A DNA stretch of 64,000 bases from Phycomyces blakesleeanus NRRL 1555(-) (GCF_001638985.1 NW_017265152.1:128849-192848), one strand, 5' to 3'. Positions 48,251 through 62,263 are shown, counted from the first letter of the stretch. Notes: generated from the letters alone by a model not told the origin. Numbers and translations are program-made.

Positions 48251-49732
48251 TTATCGACTCATTGGGCATTTTGATGCTGATTCTCCTTTGATGTGCCCTA
48301 ATTCAAAGATGTTGTAACCGGTCGTGTAGATGGATTTATAGACATCATAGACGGGTGTGAATCGTCCTTGGGCGTTGGGTGAGTATGGTGTTCGGATAAC
48401 AAAGTCAGTGCGAGGAAGACAGAGGTAGCGAATGAAATTTGCTCGCAAACGCATAGTGTACCAGAAAATGGTCTTGAAAATTGGTGATGGAGGCTCTATT
48501 CCAAACGCAACAATATCGTGCTCATCCAGAACACATGGAATAATCTTGTAAACAATTGGCCAGAACAGTTTTGGTATCCGAGACAAGAGATGGTCAATTG
48601 TGTGTTGTGCACATTTCCAGTTTGATTTGCTGTATCGAACCACGGTCTTTTCATAATGCTATTTATTAAAAGTTTAGATATAGATATATTTATGTGTGCG
48701 TGTGATATTATTATTATATTTTTACCTGTCTGAATGCTGTAAGTTCTTGTGGTGTTGCTGGAATATCTTTGATTTTCATCTTTTTTCCTAAATCAGCCCA
48801 AATAACAAACATTGCCTGTAGATTTACATATATATATATATTATATTTTTGGTTAATAAGATAAAATGAGAAAAGTCAAAGTCAAAGGCGCTTTATGGGT
48901 ACTGTGTAATATTGTTACACAACTGTACAAAAGTGCAAATGCACAGATCCATAGATGCACAGATGCTCAAGTGCACAGATGTGTATGTGTATATTGGCTT
49001 ACGTTTATTTCTCGTTCGTCAAGCTCTCTCCACTCAAACTGGGCAATCCATCGAATTGGCTCTGCTACAAATAGACCGACTGTGTAAATGTGATCATCGT
49101 TACGGATATTGTGCTTTGCATGGATGTCGTTCAATCGGTTTATTGCTTGGGTTGCTCGTCCTCTTTGGTTCATGATGTCCATTTCACTTATGAACGGACA
49201 GATCTTCATGTGGTTCTGGATTCGAGGATAAGGATCTGCAATTTCACCTAGGATAAGCTCTGTGTCGTCTGCTCTCTTTGCACAGTCTTTCTCGAATATA
49301 GTTGATGCAACCAAGGTTTTGCTTATTGAAGGAACAACGAATGTCTTGAACAACGCAAATTCCAGTGATTCGCGTGAAATTACTTTATTTTATTTTTAAA
49401 AATATAAAAAAAATATCAGTAAATTATGTGCTTGTATTTGTATGTTTCTGTTATTGGGGTAAAGACTACAAGGCTTTTAAAGAGAGTGACTTACTGGGGA
49501 ATTCTCTTCTAAATGCATGACTGAATATTGCTTCGGCAGCATCGTAATCTTCAAAGACAACCTGAGGATCAGGGTATTGTTTCCGCAGATTGTTTATATA
49601 CTTGTATCGAAGAGACCGAACAAGGATAAGGTAGGCGCCAAAGAGGATTAGGCACAGGATATAGACGTTTGTTTTGGATAAGAGAGAATGTGTGGAGTTG
49701 ACCCAGGCTACTGTTGTTTCAGTGAAGCTCAT
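48251..49732 (-). CDS. ER-bound oxygenase, MpaB / rubber oxygenase (DUF2236) type
   Basis: Four exons. The N-terminus has a single hydrophobic anchor at about residues 23-41 (VYILCLILFGAYLILV), suggesting an ER membrane protein. The catalytic-domain signature spans exon 2: INRLNDIHAKHNIRNDDHIY, then TVGLFVAEPIRWIAQFEWRE. Exon 3 adds WADLGKKMKIKDIPATPQEL. In this family the conserved His, Asp and Arg residues around HxxIxxxD shape a heme pocket; MpaB' cleaves the terpenoid chain in mycophenolic acid synthesis and latex oxygenases cut polyisoprene. The substrate here is unknown, and no biosynthetic cluster surrounds it. The ATG at 49732 is the first true Met; the frame stays open a few codons upstream without one. 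Confidence 0.85.
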
Positions 49733-52093
49733 TTTGGAAGTAAATGACAATTAGAATGACAATTGAAGTGAAAATGAAGATAAGAATAGAGATGTAATGT
49801 ATGTATAACGTGCAGTGTAATGTAGTGTTTTTGAGGGAATCAAAGTCTTGACAAGTAAAGCAAAAAAAAAGGATCTACTATAAATCCTATGCTTATATAC
49901 TTTACACAACAATCCAATTCAAGAGAAACTGCCCACACGTCATTTAGAGCCTTTTTGTATTATAGGTTATATATATATATATATGTGTGTGTGTGTGAGA
50001 GAGAGAGGCTATGCACATTTATGTATGTATGTATGTATGTATGTAATTTTTTTTGTATACATCCTAATGGGCGTTTTTTCTGTCTTTATCTATCTATCGA
50101 TCTAGATAATTGCTTCTAGGAGATACTGGGGCTACCAGAATCCAGTTTGTTCTTCTTCTTTTATTTATGTATTGTCAGGGTGAAGATACAGGGATTGTCT
50201 GACTTGTTTTCTTACTTATTTCTAACAACAAGAAACTATGAAATTGAGGAGGTTGCTAAATAACGAATGATAATGAATGAAAATGAATGATAATGAAATA
50301 TACAAGTGAACCCTAAAAAGGCAACAAAAAAATATATGTATAAAAAAAGTGACTTGAAAATAGAATAAACCTGTCTATTACTGCTTCAAAATACAAATAA
50401 AATAAAAACCTTGAAGCCAACTTTTGTCTGCTACGATACTTGTTTATTGTTGTACAATATTTTATATTGATATATTACTTTTTCGGCTCTTCTTCTCAAT
50501 CTGTGTACCTTTATAATATAAAAAATGTGTCGATCTCTTATCAGATTTATTTGGTTTTTATAATTTTTTGGGTGGATAACAATAGTTGAAAACAATAATG
50601 ATAAATAAATATATATAAAAGAAAAAGGTACAATGCATGGACTTCTGGCATGTCCAAAGCATATTTTCGATATTCAGGAGAAGTAAAGAATTGAAAGCTT
50701 GCTGTTTAAAAGTATAAAGGAGTTAAAGAGAGAGAGAGAGTAAAGGGGGTGGGTGTGTGGCACAACTATCAAAGACATGTGGATTATCAACTTCCATGTA
50801 CACCGTTATGTCAAATCCCTCTCCTCTGTCTTCCTTCTACAAAAACATAGACTTTTAATATGAGCATAATATATATATGTATATAAACATATATTTCTTC
50901 GTTTTAGTCCATAGAATCCCATCAGTGTGCTTTGGTGCGTTTGTAAAATAAGAAAGACCTTTGGACAAATAAAGAAATAAAAAAAAATAACCCCCAATTC
51001 CTCCAATTTGGGTCTAGTAGACTACATTCTTCTTTTGAGTACAAGATGTGTATATTCTATTATATTCTATATAATTATATTAATAAGATCTTCATGTTGA
51101 ACAAACAACAAAAAAAAGAGCGGCTTTTGTACAAATAAAGACTCGTCGCTAAGAATTTTCAAGTACACAAGGACAATTTCAAGAATATAAGCTTTGAAAG
51201 TACAAAATTTAGTATGTATATATGTATTTATATGTTTTTTTTTTTACCAGCAAACAAATACAAAACCTTTTATTTTAATATCACCAATTATAAATAACAG
51301 TATTAGTAGTAAGAATAAAAAAAAACAGGGTATTTAGGGAAGTAGAAGCTACTTACATCAGCAATTCTGCCTAGTTATTTGTACTTTACTATACTTCAAA
51401 ATGTACAAATTACAGGCACCCTTTGTGTTATGTGTGTTTTGTCATGCATTCTGCAATGCACCTTTTGGACCTTCTTTTTTTTTAAGAAAATAAAATAATA
51501 TAAAATGATATATTCTGCAATAATTTATCCGGATATGTAAGAGTGCAATTTTGTGCTGTCTGTTTGTGTATGACGACAAATGAAGACATACAATGCAAGG
51601 AGATATTAATCAATGTATTTGTGCTGTATGGGTAAAGGTGTATAATTCCCTTGCCAATAGAACTATATATATATATAAATAAAAGGTGGGTAGTCAAACG
51701 ATTGTCTATCTACAGATTCTATTAATCCTTTTGTTTGATATTGTTATTATTACTATTCTCTCTCTTATATATATATGTAGTAGTAGTAGTAGTAGATTTC
51801 TATATTCTGCTTACATATTTATAAATGAAGCTAATGCCAAGAAATGCTCTAGTGAATTTAGATAGATATATGTACTTTTATGTATGTATATGTGTACCGT
51901 CTTCTTTTTAAAAAAAAAACTATGCTCCAAGTCTAGAACAAGTAGATTAGCTTTTAAATACTTTTCTTACGCTTAATATTCGAGATTTTATATGAGACAT
52001 TGATAATAGCAGTAAGTGGAAAACTGTGTGCCAAAGTATATTTCCAGTGGTTTCTTTTTATATGCATATCCCCATCATATGATAAAAGATTAC

Positions 52094-52127
<34 letters not shown>

Positions 52128-52505
52128 ACTATACAGTAATACGTTTGGCTCAATTTTAGTATCTGCATTCAACCTAAAGATTGGCACTCATTTCTTTGTA
52201 TTATTTTTGATTATTTACGTTGTTTTTATGTAGATATTATTTTGCACTGCATATATCAAAGCAGTTCTGTACAGCAAGTTACTTAATATCTGGTCTTGAG
52301 CTAAACCCATTACTATCCTCCTTCTATCTATCTATCTATCTATCTATTAGTATTTTAAAGGTAATCGGATATCCAGGGAAAAAAAGGAAAGGCGACGATG
52401 CAGCTAATTCTTCTTTCTTTCTCTTTCAAGTCCCTTGTCAGGGCAAGCCTTGTGGTATCCTTGCATTATCTACCAGGCACCTAATACCTTTATACAAATA
52501 TATAT

Positions 52506-52553
<48 letters not shown>

Positions 52554-52980
52554 TTTATCTTTAATAATAATAATAATTAACTTTCAGGGATGTGAATCAA
52601 ACTCTTTTCCAAAGTAGTGTTGTACTTCTTGAAATCCATATTTATTCTTTATATTTAAATGAAAACTCTATCACACATCATAATATTGTAGCATCAAAAG
52701 TCTAGAGTATATTGAGAATAAATGCATTAATATTTAATGCTTATCATTAACATTACCCACTCCAAAGAAAAAGGCAAAGAGGGGGTAGAAGGAGGAGAAA
52801 GAGTGGCTCCTTTTCTAGCGCCTATTACTTTTTATTTTTATCTTTAGTGCTTTTGCAGAATATCAGTATTTCTACTGCAAAAGTTTGGTTTTCATTTTTT
52901 TGTAACATATAAATGGTAGAATCAATGCAATGCCTTTAAGCTTCATGTATGTATATATCTAAGACCAATGATATGCTCAA
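49733..52980. other. Gene-free AT-rich region
   Basis: About 3.2 kb with no recognisable gene. It holds (TA)n(TG)n at about 49970-49996, (ATGT)n at 50019-50044, (TAG)n near 51778-51795, (TA)n(TG)n at 52093-52127, (CTAT)n near 52327-52347 and (TA)n(GT)n near 52508-52553. Confidence 0.65.
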
Positions 52981-53582
52981 GCTTCATTAACAGCTTTCTC
53001 GAGTAATCTGACAAGAGGGTTATTTATAATGAAGTAAGGAGAAGTATTATCCCAGTCAAGCGACTCCATGATGTCTTTTGTAAAGTAAATAAATATAAAC
53101 CCTGTTGGGTAACCAGGCATCTTTCTCTTTTCTTTTCCTTGTGTGCTTTCATCACCTTGGTAACAAATTCCAGTAAGAATTGTGGTGTTTAATGCTCTTT
53201 TAGTATTGTTTTTTTTACAATACTTAATTTACATTTCTTGAACGACCCTTTGTCTCTGATTAGGTTTGCATTGATTCCCACTTCATCTATAAAAAAAACA
53301 CCCATTCTGCTTTGTTTGAAACACATTTTGCTTACATTCTGGATAAAACTGAGCATTATTACAGCCCTCTACTCTTTCTCTTATTATCAGTTCCCTCATG
53401 AACTCCTTAACAGCCCTCTAACACATATATTTCTGACAATGTTGCACTCCCAATCAAAATCGATATTACTACATTTTCAAAAATGTGTATCTATATACAT
53501 GGAGTATAAAAGTGTTGTATTGCTTTTCTCATTTATATTTCCACAAATGAAAAATCAGACTTTTGGAGTGGATACCCTGTTC
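52981..53582 (-). pseudogene. Old relic of the DD34E transposon family
   Basis: The minus strand reads IDEVGINANLIRDKGSFKKC, then stops, ILTGICYQGDES-like sequence, TGFIFIYFTKDIMESLDWDN and ending near the second catalytic block, in the same order as the transposases at 25.8 and 30.2 kb. At 53563-53581 TTTTGGAGTGG-TACCCTGT is a worn copy of the terminal repeat. The left part is missing. It shows that the family was active here long before the two young copies arrived. Confidence 0.8.
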
Positions 53583-54081
53583 TAAGAGCATCTGCAGCGG
53601 TTACATTATATGCTCACTATTAATCTGACAATATTGAAATTATTAAATTCATCTTTATAGAGAACAAATGTCCCATAAAATAAACTTCTTTTTTGAAATA
53701 TGAACCCATTCTTTTTTTTTTGTGGTAAATCGGGAGGAAGGAATTTGAAACAAATTGAGTTTGCAAAAATAAAAATAAAATAAAAAATGTATGTGCGTAA
53801 ATACAGCACTGATAGTAGTGGCTGCATATGTTTAATCGATGTTATTCTTTAAAACAAACCTCTTTAACTTTGTTTCAAAAGAATAAAAATAAAATAGCTT
53901 AATATGAGACTGTTACCTATCAATGCAAAGTCACAATTAAGTCAATACGTCATACTTGTTATTAATTATTATTATACATTTCAAATTTTTTTGTTTGTTT
54001 ATTTGTTTTTATTTTGTTTTGGATTTCAAAGGATTAACTTTCATACGTACGCACACATAGATAACTATCAAGGTTGTGTAT
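53583..54081. other. Intergenic, promoter side of REXO2
   Basis: AT-rich, no gene. The oligoribonuclease promoter should lie in the last few hundred bases. Confidence 0.6.
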
Positions 54082-55343
54082 ATGTTATCAAGTTCTGCAC
54101 GCTCTTGTCTTTTTCGATTTCGTTCTTGTTCCCGCCCTATTGTTTCTCAATCTTTTCGTTTCTACCAATCAAATACTAGAATGATTAAGGACCCGCTCGT
54201 TTGGATCGACTGTGAGGTAAGTTACAATGATATAGTGATATGGATAGCAATAGTTATAGTAGCAGTAGCAGTAGAGTAGAAGTAGCAGTAGAAGTAGGAG
54301 AAGAAGTAAAAAAAAATACTTTGATGCATATTGTGTGGTGCTGTAACTGTGTCTGACAAGTTTATCGGCTTTTCAGATGACTGGTCTTGATATACAGAAG
54401 GACTGCCTAATTGAGATCGCAGTCTTGATCACTGATGGTGAATTGAATGTGGTTGCCGAGGTAAATTCATTCTGCTGTCTTTCAGAAAAGGCTAGCAAAA
54501 GATTATTTTGTCTCACCAAGTAAATTTCCTTTTCTCTCTACCTGCCTATCTTCCTACCTACCTACCTACCTACCTACCTATATTTATTTATTTTTTTTAA
54601 AAAAAAACAGGGGCCAGAACTAATTATTCATCAACCACGCCATGTGATGGACTCAATGAATGGTAGTCTTATTAGACTAGATATCTGTGAGAAAAGCATA
54701 CTCATTGATTTGTATTAATAGAATGGTGTATTGAACACCATGGAGCAGTAAGTTATTTAGTTATTTAGTTAGTTTGTGATCTATTGTTACGGTCACTGTT
54801 ACCTTGCTTTGTTTATAAATCAAGTTCATTTTCTTTTATTTACTTTTTACAACTGATCTGTTACAGTCTGGCTTGACTCGTTCAGTATTGGAGAGTAAAA
54901 TCAGTACAGCCGAAGCACATCAACGAGTGGTGTCTTTTTTGAAAGAGCACATCCCAGCCGGAGTTGCTCCTTTGGCTGGAAACTCTGTCCATGCTGACAA
55001 GCGTTTCCTTGAAAAAGAAATGCCAGAGGTAGTTGAACATTTGCACTACCGTATCGTGGGTGAGTTTCAAGTAATCTTTTTTCCGGATAACACATGCTAA
55101 AATTGATAAATAAAAATTATAATAATAAATAGATGTGAGCACTATCAAGGAATTGGCCAAGAGATGGTAAGTAAACACATATCATTTTCAGATGCGTTAC
55201 TCAATAGACATTGTTAAATCAGGAACCCTGATGTTGCAGCAGGTGTTATCAAAAAGAATGGCCACCGTGCTTTAGATGACATCAAGGAGAGTATCGATGA
55301 ACTAAAATATTACCGCAAATATCTCTTCATTGCTCCACAGTAA
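54082..55343 (+). CDS. Oligoribonuclease (REXO2 / Rex2), DEDDh exonuclease
   Basis: Seven exons, including two very short ones near 54.6 and 54.72 kb, join in frame to roughly 230 aa. The exonuclease degrades 2-5 nt RNA and pGpG-like dinucleotides from 3' to 5'. Motifs in order: ExoI LVWIDCEMTGLD (Asp and Glu), ExoII PLAGNSVHADKRFL (Asp), ExoIII GHRALDDIKES (His and Asp). DVSTIKELAKRW is another family block. The first 33 residues (MLSSSARSCLFRFRS and on) are rich in Arg and Ser with no acidic residue, a probable mitochondrial presequence. A second ATG at 54181 (MIKDPLVWIDCE) would give a cytosolic form. All catalytic residues are present. Confidence 0.94.
54550..54582. repeat. (CTAC)n microsatellite in a REXO2 intron
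   Basis: About seven CTAC units between exons 2 and 3. Confidence 0.93.
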
Positions 55344-56917
55344 AGGTGTAGAATCTAATTATATAATGACAATTTATTATAATTGGCCTGCCTTTCATCA
55401 TTTGTGATCCAAAAGAATAAAATAAAATAGACACGGGATTTTGTACTCCAGACTTAATTCTTGGCCATGAAGATCATCGGCGTTGTGGATGAGTGGTTTG
55501 GGATGCGGGGCAAGGCTGGTAAAGATGGGGTAGGAAAGTATATCGGATTTTAATCGTCCTATTGGCCCCTCCCACCTGATTGTCACATATAAAATATTAT
55601 ATTATAAAATGGCGGGTTAGAGATTTGGTATGTTACTGGGAAGGATTCCGTTTATGGGTAATAAATAATACACACAAACACAGGCAGAGCAATCTAGAAT
55701 TTCAAGAAGAGCATCATAGTTAATAGTAAAGTGTATCATTTTTATGTAGATATATATTTAGCGGGCTTTTAGTTTGTACTTTTGTGTTTTTGTTTTTAGT
55801 GCTTAGAAGAGGTACATGAAATCCCCCACAAAATCACAAGCAAATTGTGTGTGTGTGTATATATATATATATAAAGTACCCCAGCTTTTTGCAATAGTAT
55901 TTTAACGAGTTAATATTTTATTGAAACAAGGGCCCATGTATTCGTCTTTTTTTTTTTATATTTATTTATTTATTATATATATTGTTGTGCGGGGAGGACC
56001 AATAGAAAAAAAGATAAATGATTTGATAATTGAATATCATCAATATAATTTATACAGACTTATAAATATACCAATACTAATGCGAATTAGCATTCAAACC
56101 CTAATACAGAAAAATCTCCTACACCACAATCGGTGTGGCGATGGAAACTAATCGTTTTTCCTCTACTATAATTCTAAGTCTAATTATCATTATTAATTGG
56201 GATTTTTTTTTTCTATTACAAACATTTCTTGGTTAAAGTAAATCCGTATGATTTGATTATATCGAATATCTACACCACAAAATAAAGTCAGTATAGAAAC
56301 CAACAAACAAATACACAAAATGCACACACAAATGTTAAATTTCAATTGAACTATCCATTTTCAATGTAAAAATAAACAAAAATATATATATTTTATTATT
56401 ATTTTTATCACTATCATTGATTTATTTATTATATTCATTTATTGAAAAAATAATAACAATAGTAGTAAAAGTAAAAGAAATATATATATAAAAATATATA
56501 TATAAAAGAGAAAGAAAAGAAAAGTACATTTAAAAGAATAGAGTATTAAAATATCAGAATTGATGAAAGTGGAAATGAGAGATAAACTCAAGGCAGTAAC
56601 GTACAGCTTCAATACATCGAAAGTAAAGAGAATAAACAAAAGGGGAGGAATCAGGCTCAGCCAAAATATCACAAAGAAAAATAAGAAAGACGAGTAGTAA
56701 TAATAATAGTAATAGTAATAATAGCAGTAACGGTGGTAGTGGTGGTAGTGGTAGAGGTAGTAAATAGTAAATAGCAAATAGCAAATAATAATAAGTAGTA
56801 GGAGTAGTAGGAGTAGTAGGAGTAGTAGGAGTAGTAGGAGTAGGAGTAATGATAATAATGATAATAATAATAGAAATAGAAATAGAAATTTAAAATAAAC
56901 TCTAAAGTAGTATGCAA
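55344..56917. other. Convergent intergenic region
   Basis: About 1.6 kb between REXO2 and the transporter stops. It has a GC-richer patch at 55430-55580 with an unsupported 62-codon minus frame, (TG)n(TA)n near 55846-55873, and purine-rich TAG/GGAGTA repeats at 56697-56890. Confidence 0.6.
56780..56890. repeat. AGTAGTAGG-type minisatellite
   Basis: Tandem AGTAGTAGG units grade into AATAATGAT and AGAAATAGAA units just past the transporter stop. Open frames here are artefacts of the repeat. Confidence 0.9.
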
Positions 56918-58697
56918 TTACTTAAAGTTAGGACCCTTTTCATCAGAATCCTGGTAGTTCTTTTTGATGTCAGTTGCAGCTGAGTTGGGGTTAAGAGTAT
57001 CAGGAGAGACCTTTTCCTGCTGGACAGAGAAGTTGGATGGCATGCGACGGGATACAGGGCGGCTAGCCAGGCTGGGTACACGGGAAGAGCGGGGACGTTG
57101 GGCGAGCGACTCGGCGTCATGCTTGGAGTCATATAGAGAGACCGATCCGATATGAGAGGCGATGGACTTTGCGTCGTTTTGGAACTCTTGGGTGGAGAAC
57201 AAGACTTCGATCTCCTCAAGAGACTTTCCTTTGGTCTCGGGGTACCAGAGATAGATGGGAACCAAGAAGATGACATTAAGGATACCAAACAGCAAAAAGG
57301 TCCAGTATTTGGCGTATTCAAACAGGACGGGTGCAATCATAGCAACAACAAAATTACCAAGCCAGTTGGCAGCAGTCGACATCGAGTTACCCTTGGCACG
57401 CAGAGCGGTGGAGAAGATCTCGGAGGGATAGAGCCAGGCAAGACCCAACCAGGCGGCACCGAATACAAAGTTATAAAGCATGACAAACAAAATGACACCA
57501 GGGGATGCCTTGGTGTTGCCGTTCTCGACAGCATATTGGCAGCCACCGACAACAAACAGAGTGACAGCCTGGCCGATAAGACCCCAGTACATGAGCCATC
57601 TGCGACCAAGACGATCAATGGTATAGATTGCAGTCAGGGCACCGATGAAGTAGACAATCGAATCAACACCGGCCATCAACATGGCCATTTCGGTGCTCAT
57701 GCCAGCCTGCTTGAAGACGTCTGCGAGATAGTAACTGATGACATTGATACCACCAAACTGCTGGATGATCTGGCCACCCATACCCAACAGAACACGATAA
57801 CGGTTGTTCATCTTGCCCTTTTTGAAGAGATCTTTGTATGAAGAAATGTTTTCACGGCGCTCGAGCTCAATACCATCGCGGATTTCTTCCCACTCGGCTA
57901 CACAGCGGGGGTGATTGATATCGCAGTCAGACCAGAGACGGGACAAGACTTCTTTGCATTCGTCTTCATAGCCATGAGCTTGTAACCAACGAGGAGATTC
58001 GGGCAGGAAAAACGAAGCAGCGCCAAGAATGATAGCGAAGAACATTTGGAAAGCAAGAGGGAAGCGCCAGACGACCTCACCTTCGGCAAAGTAGAGACCA
58101 TACTCGAGCCAGTAGGCAATTCCGACACCGACGGTCAAGAGAGAGGCTTCAAAGGCTACATGAGAGCCTCTGGACTTTGGTGGCGAGAGTTCTGCTTGGT
58201 AGACAGGGATTGTGGCGGTGTTCATTCCGTTTCCAACACCAGTGATAATACGGGCGACGATCATCATACCAGAGTTGACGGCAGCAGTCTGGAGGATGGC
58301 ACCGATGATCAAGATGAGACAGCCAACACGGATAGTCTTACGACGGCCGAGTTTGTCACCAACTTTTCCTGTAGAAAGAGCACCGAACATACAACCGATT
58401 TCGTACAGGGCCACAATGGCACCAACGAGAGCTGAATTGTCTTGACTACCCATGGTAGCTTTGAAACCATCGTTCGCAACGACACCAGACATGACACCCT
58501 TTTATTTTATTTTTTAATTATAAAAATTTAAATCTGTTAATCATCTTTTTCAAACAGATCAAATCGAAAATGGACTTGAGAGCAAGTAAGAATAATAATG
58601 TATATATATATATATTTACCTGATCATAACCAAAGAGCAAGAACCCAATGGCTGCAAGTAGCGTGGTTGCCCGGAACAAGGCATCTCCTTTAAGCAT
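56918..58697 (-). CDS. MFS sugar transporter
   Basis: Two exons (58697-58620 and 58498-56918) give 552 aa with twelve predicted membrane helices. Sugar-porter signatures are present: GFLLFGYDQG in helix 1, GDKLGRRKT in loop 2-3, a helix 4/5 region with RIITGVGNGMNTATIPVYQA, PESPRWL after helix 6, QQFGGINVISYY in helix 7, DRLGRRWLMYWG in loop 8-9, and PETKGKSLEEIE after helix 12. The Q-Q-x-G-G-I-N motif marks hexose binding. It sits in the plasma membrane and is probably a proton-coupled hexose or related sugar importer; the exact sugar cannot be read. The C-terminal tail of about 70 residues is Ser-rich and hydrophilic, a likely site for phosphorylation or turnover signals. Confidence 0.94.
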
Positions 58698-58813
58698 TGT
58701 TGTTGATTTGTAAAATGTGTGTGTGTGTGTGTAGCTATTAGATTATAGAATTATTGATTAAAGAATACAATATACAATAATATATATATATATATATATT
58801 AAAAAATAAAAAG

Positions 58814-58846
<33 letters not shown>

Positions 58847-61800
58847 AGTTATAACTCTAAAGGTTTTGCTGGGCTCCTTTATATACTTTCACCCTCGATT
58901 TGATTCCACGGATCAAGAATAAAATATACATATAAAAAAAGTGCCATTTCTATTATATAAATTTATAAAATACAATAAATATATATAATAAAAAAAAAAA
59001 AAGACTTGTGTTGGCGTTTGTGTTCGTGTGTGTTCGTGTGTTCTGCCTTTCTTTCTGCGATATGTATATGCGGGGTGTATCTTTAATTTTTTTTTTTTGC
59101 TGAGATATTAAAGTTTGTGCGACAGGTCAAAACAGATTCAAAATTTTCTACTGCACTTTTTGAGACCAATTTACGGACTTTGTAATGTATGCCGTACTTT
59201 AAAAAAAAAATTCTTTATTGCGGGGATCTGTGTTTTTATATATTTTTTATAACGTCCGCCAAGATCAACAATTTTTTAAAGAAGTGTATACACTTGTCAA
59301 TTGTGTTTATTTTTTTTTTGGGATTTTTCACTTATACCACACTTTATACTCTATATACTTATAATATATAATTATGTATGAAATGTGCAAAGGCATGTAT
59401 TGTGGATAATCAAAGCCAAAAGAAAACAAAATCAAATCAAATCAAATCAAATCAAATGAATGAATGAATGAATGAACGAATGAAAATACCCATGTACTTA
59501 TTGATCTGTCTACAAAGTTCAATAGGTCATTGGTGAAAGATAGACGGAGAAATATCCGCTTATAGAGAGACAGAAACATTATCTTGCTTTCTTTACAGAA
59601 CTCAAATTTCATGTTTTCTAAACTATTCATCAGCATAAATATGCTGCATTCAATCGTGTTTTTTTCGTTATATCATTTTTTAGTCATAACAAAAAATATA
59701 CTTTTGAAAATGAGTAGGGTTTCAAAAATTACTATTCCATCAATGGTTCAAATCATTTATTTGATCTTATGGTTGAGGTATTTATGACATGGTTAAGTAT
59801 GAATATCTCCATTATTGTTTCATTTTATTCCTTAAAAAAACACACACTTTTGCTCACAAAGGAAAATAATTAAAATTGTTATATAGTAATAGTGATATAT
59901 GGTACATTTTACACACAAACACAAAATATAGATAAATAAATATTAGAATTTGTATTCTTATTTTCAGGCTGATATATTTCAAAGGTCAATATGATACAAA
60001 ACAAAAAAAAATAGGGTTGTGTAATTTGGGTTTGACAAATATTATTACAAATAGTTCACAGAGTACAGGTGAACTTTTCTTACTGAATATACAAGCTATT
60101 TTTCTGTAATTTTATTTGGCTTTTGGTTTTTGGTTTTTCGTATAATTCTTCTTTGATTTCTCTAACCTAGTTGTTTAATCTAATTAGTAACTCCAGTAAA
60201 TTCGATTCAATTCAATTCAATCCAATGGAATGGAAAAAAGAATACCAGGCATTTGTATTTTTGTATTTTTTTGTATATTTGTTTATTAATTGAGATATTG
60301 GTCAAAAATTATCCTCTCTTTAGAGAACCAATTGTAGTGCAGACAAGATATCAAGTTTCTTGCCTCCCAGATAAACTAACAATAATTTGGCAAAAAAGAT
60401 GTTATTTAAGTCTATTAATAATTGCAAATGAAAAAGGTTCAGAGTAGTTGCTTGCGGCAGATCAAATTGGACCAAAAGAATGACTTAAACATCTTTGTTG
60501 ATCTTTGTTCATTAGAATGACCAGACAGATCAGACTTTTTTTTTTTGGTTTTCAACAGTTGAATAGACTTTCATTTCTGGATCTGGCGGAGTATTATAAC
60601 AGAGTCGGTGAATGTGTTTTATAGTCAGCGACTATATATTCAAAATCCGAAAAACTGGGACATTGTAATAGCTGTATACATTATACCATTGTCGTACTCA
60701 AAACGGGAGCTTCTGGGATTACCTTGGGTAAATTGTATGCTCAACTATAATTATTACTATATATATATATATTTATACGTCATATTGGCCAGGAACTCCT
60801 TGTACAATTTGTATACTGGTTTAAATGACCTTTAATCCAATTATTGCCTATCCAAGATTTTGCTATTTTGTAACTATATATCTTTCTTTCAAACACTGAA
60901 CTCGTAATATTTCTTTATTCGTTTGTTTGTTTGTTTATTTATTTATTTATTTTTATTATAACTATGCATGTTGGTAAGACCAGATCTATAGAAATCGGTT
61001 GATAGTAATCATTCATATGATGGATCTACTGACGCAACAAGACAGAGTCTGTTATTTTCTCTCTAAATAAAATAATAAAAGAACCACCTTGGAAGTACAA
61101 GATATTGTTGTACTTTTGATTTTAACTTTATATGTATTTTCTCTATCTCTCTTAGTCATACTATCAAAAACAATTATTGAGTAAAATAACTAAATAGATA
61201 AATAAATAAAGGCTATACAAGGTGGGAGGGCCCCACATTTCGGAGCTGGATAGGCGTTGTAGGCGTGTATGATGGATATAGAAAACAATGCCTACTATAT
61301 AAAAAGGCTTATTTTTTTAAAAGGAAAATACTTTGCTGAAACCCCGTATTTGATTGAAGGAAATAATATAAAAATAAAAATAAGAAGGGATTAAAAGGGA
61401 CAAAAACGGGGTAAGAACTAACGCTGTAGGAAAATAAGAAAAAAAAAAAGAAAAAAAAATCGGAATATTAAATATTAAATATTGTATTTGAGTTGAAATA
61501 CCAAATAACAGTTTCTTGGCCTATACTCATATCGATATATGTATTGAAGGCATATATCTATGGTTATTTTTCTTAGAGCCAGCACGTCCTTTCACTGAAG
61601 GTTATGAATAGATATTTAAACACAGACAAATAAGATTAGCAAGTAATAATAACCCTAATGTTAATAGTTGATATGAATACTTCTTTAACTGACATAACGA
61701 AAGAAGCAAATAAACAGACAAATAAGCGAATCGTCAGCAAGTACTGAAAGAATATGTTTCCTTCTGTTAGTTTAGATACATAAGACTGCTCCAAAATAAA

Positions 61801-62263
61801 CCACCACAGTTCAAGGTTACGTGAAGATGAAATCATCATCAAAATCAAGCCTAATGTTCTTTAAGTTTATATATGCTTATAAGAAAGTGCACATATTGTG
61901 ATTAATGCACTACTTATACTTGACCTTCAAAACATTAATGCTTACATCTCTTTGCTTTATTCTGTAGCTTTGTAACTTTGGATTACAAGTATATCTATAA
62001 AAAGCTTCAAAGTCTTCATTTTCATCATCCATTATTAAATTAAAATATATTAATTAAAATAAAAATGTGTACTGTGCTAATTCAAAAGTGATGTCAGCAA
62101 ATTATTGGCCACAGTTAGTCCATTAGAATCACAAAAAATCATGCGTAATTCTTTAAAATTATATATTTATATTTTATATTTTTGAAAGCATACATACATA
62201 AACACACTCATATATCCATTTCATTTAATCTTATTGCTTCCATATCAGAATAATATTTACAGA
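58698..62263. other. Gene-free AT-rich region
   Basis: About 3.6 kb between two divergent genes; both promoters must lie at its ends. It contains GAAGAG repeats at 58811-58849, AATCA/AATG repeats at about 59427-59482 and TTTG/TTTA repeats near 60920-60955. No supported gene or RNA was seen. Confidence 0.65.

Noticed and set aside
55398..55586. 62-codon minus frame in a GC-richer patch after REXO2
   Set aside because: No homology, no splice or promoter context, too short to support; may be 3' UTR.
57152..57841. 229-codon open frame on the plus strand inside the sugar transporter
   Set aside because: Antisense shadow of a strongly supported gene; no family resemblance of its own.
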